This document shows, piece by piece, positions 5,733 through 6,861 of a stretch of DNA of 6,861 bases. The notes below the pieces were generated by a model, which worked only from the letters and a program-made list of their open reading frames with translations, did not search any database and had not been told where the DNA came from. Origin of the DNA: an uncultured Actinomycetes bacterium (GTDB lineage: Bacteria > Actinomycetota > Thermoleophilia > Miltoncostaeales > Miltoncostaeaceae). The translations under genes were made by a program, and so were the position numbers. The stretch lies in assembly GCA_937862675.1 (NCBI GenBank), contig CALMEC010000405.1, positions 1-6,861 of the forward strand. The letters run 5' to 3'. Within the stretch, counting starts at the first letter, position 1. Each line of letters starts with the position of its first letter.

Positions 5733-5738
5733 CGCCCC

Positions 5739-6861
5739 GTGATCCGGTTCCCGTTCCCGCATCCGCGGCGCCTCACCCCGATCGTCGCGGTCATCGCGTG
5801 TCTCGCCGCGGGTCTCCACGCCGTGAGTGTTCCCACCGCCTCAGCAGCCGTCCGGGGCTACCCCGCCGTCCGTGTGGCCGCCGGCGCGGCCCCGGCCCCG
5901 ATGGCCCGGCAGATCGAACGGGTCAACGCGTGGTGGGCGCGCACCAAGACCTTCGTTCCGTGCGCCGGCTGCATGGTGCGCCCGCCCGGATCGTCCATCC
6001 TGTGGACCTACTACCGCGGCCAGGGCCTGTACCCCAACTGGGTGCGTGCGGCCCGCGACATCCTGCGGATGAGCGCCCGGGGCAACATGCCCGCCCTCCG
6101 ACGCGGCACCGCCGAGATCCTCGCCGCGACCACCGTCCACCGCCTGCCCAACGGCACGCGCTTCCGCACCATCGAGTCCGCCTACGCGGCACCCGACGGC
6201 CAGCGCGCACCGTGGCGCGACGCCATGGGGACCGGCCTGGTGCTGACGCTCATCATCCCGGCCCTCCCCGACACCCCGACCCCGGCCCAGAGCGCCCTTG
6301 CACGGACGCAGGCCCAGGAGATCCTGAACGCCTTCGGCACGGACTACCGGCGCGGCGGCCTCACCGTTCGAGGCACGGGACGCGGCCTCTGGTACCTGGA
6401 GTACGCGTACGGCAACGGCGACCGGCAAAGGGTGCTCAACGGATTCATGCAGGCCATTGCGAGCCTCCATCGCTTCCAGAAGCAGGCGGACGAGCTGGGG
6501 CGCACGGACCCCGCGTGGTACCCGTTGCGCGACCTCGCCCAGGACCTCGTCAAGAGGGGCACCATCGAGGTTGTCCGCAACATCTCCCGCTACGACAACG
6601 GCGACGGCTGGAGCCGCTACAGCCTCACCCGGCCCGGCCGGGCGCCGCAGGTCTACCACACGTATCACGTGCAGCTCCTCGAACGGCTGACGGCGGTGCC
6701 CTACCTGCCGGCCGGCCACCGTGCCGTCCTCGCGCGCTACCGCGATCGATGGAACGGCGCGGCGAACGTCGCGGCGGGCGGCAGCGGCCCCAAGCCCGCG
6801 GCGAGGGGGGCCGCGTCCGGGCCGAGCGGGAGGCACAGGTCGGGAAGCCCGGGGCCCCGGA
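5739..6861 (+). CDS. Exported D-glucuronyl C5-epimerase family protein (partial, runs off right edge)
   Basis: The frame is open for 374 codons from the GTG at 5739 to the right edge. The N-terminus is a Sec-type signal peptide: basic PHPRR, a hydrophobic core at about 14-29, and an ASA cleavage site near residue 36. A CxxC pair follows at C75/C78. The C-terminal half matches the glucuronyl C5-epimerase C-terminal domain: GRGLWYLEYAYGN at 214-226, RVLNGFMQAIASLHRF at 231-246, YDNGDGWSRYSL at 285-296 and YHTYHVQLLERL at 306-317, corresponding to the NGF, YDxGxG, YSL/YDL and YHxxH segments of the animal enzyme, including tyrosines implicated in catalysis. The family converts glucuronic to iduronic acid in a polysaccharide; the substrate here is unknown. 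After about residue 345 the chain turns Gly/Pro/Ala/Ser/Arg-rich, probably a disordered tail. It is transcribed divergently from unit C. The start is chosen because it yields the signal peptide and a promoter-like element lies immediately upstream. Confidence 0.85.
   Translation, partial: MIRFPFPHPRRLTPIVAVIACLAAGLHAVSVPTASAAVRGYPAVRVAAGAAPAPMARQIERVNAWWARTKTFVPCAGCMVRPPGSSILWTYYRGQGLYPNWVRAARDILRMSARGNMPALRRGTAEILAATTVHRLPNGTRFRTIESAYAAPDGQRAPWRDAMGTGLVLTLIIPALPDTPTPAQSALARTQAQEILNAFGTDYRRGGLTVRGTGRGLWYLEYAYGNGDRQRVLNGFMQAIASLHRFQKQADELGRTDPAWYPLRDLAQDLVKRGTIEVVRNISRYDNGDGWSRYSLTRPGRAPQVYHTYHVQLLERLTAVPYLPAGHRAVLARYRDRWNGAANVAAGGSGPKPAARGAASGPSGRHRSGSPGPR

Larger units (their letters stand above)
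5575..5738. other. Divergent intergenic region with an inverted repeat
   Basis: About 165 bp separate the fusion gene from the divergent epimerase-like gene. Both promoter candidates lie here. In the middle is the inverted repeat CGTCG-ATCA-CGACG (5666-5679), whose arms match those of the repeat in the sigma A promoter (CGTCG-ACT-CGACG, 1293-1305) with one extra central base. It could be an operator, but CGACG words are frequent in this sequence. Confidence 0.35.

Noticed and set aside
5841..6836. A 331-codon minus-strand frame opposite the epimerase-like gene
   Set aside because: The plus-strand frame has a signal peptide and conserved C5-epimerase segments; the minus frame is Gly/Ala/Arg/Val-rich with no motifs and is a shadow.

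Overview
The window reads as a high-GC actinobacterial chromosome segment. Support for this comes from strongly G/C-biased third codon positions, GTG/ATG starts, start codons placed just behind -10-like elements (leaderless style), and ECF sigma factors of the actinobacterial type that are translationally coupled to a single-pass membrane protein. The exact taxon cannot be read from the sequence.

Most of the window (1-5574) is one minus-strand block made of three paralogous signalling units. Read in the direction of transcription they are: unit C (5574-3955), a single gene in which a degenerate ECF sigma factor is fused through one transmembrane helix to an outside domain; a possible 81-codon gene filling the seam (3958-3713); unit B (3712-1455), a full ECF sigma factor plus a separate membrane protein joined by an ATGA stop/start overlap; and unit A (1278 to the left edge), again an ECF sigma factor plus a membrane protein with the same ATGA overlap, the membrane gene being cut by the left edge at codon 237. 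The three outside domains are homologous. Each begins with a conserved ARVxWGM block and a module resembling the first periplasmic (P1) domain of SecD, including the xVxLPG strand. The two complete copies also share a C-terminal module with a C-x11-C pair and an NGWW motif. None of the membrane proteins has the zinc-binding HxxxCxxC signature of ZAS anti-sigma factors.

The natural reading, which is inference, is that each membrane protein holds its sigma factor at the membrane and releases it when the outside domain senses an envelope or export-related cue. The fused gene has lost region 2.2 acidic residues, the region 2.4 basic cluster and key region 4 residues. It is therefore more likely a sensor, decoy or regulator than an active sigma factor. 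Promoter-like elements with the same geometry (TGWAAC, 17-18 nt, CSAATA) sit directly before both intact sigma genes and suggest autoregulation.

Divergently transcribed from unit C, across a 165-bp intergenic region, is an exported protein with a D-glucuronyl C5-epimerase C-terminal domain (5739 to the right edge, incomplete). Its upstream region carries a GGAAACG / GTCTCA pair with the same 17-nt spacing, so it is a candidate target of the neighbouring sigma factors. No RNA genes, insertion sequences or CRISPR arrays were seen. The remaining noncoding stretches are short (about 176 bp at 1279-1454 and 165 bp at 5575-5738).
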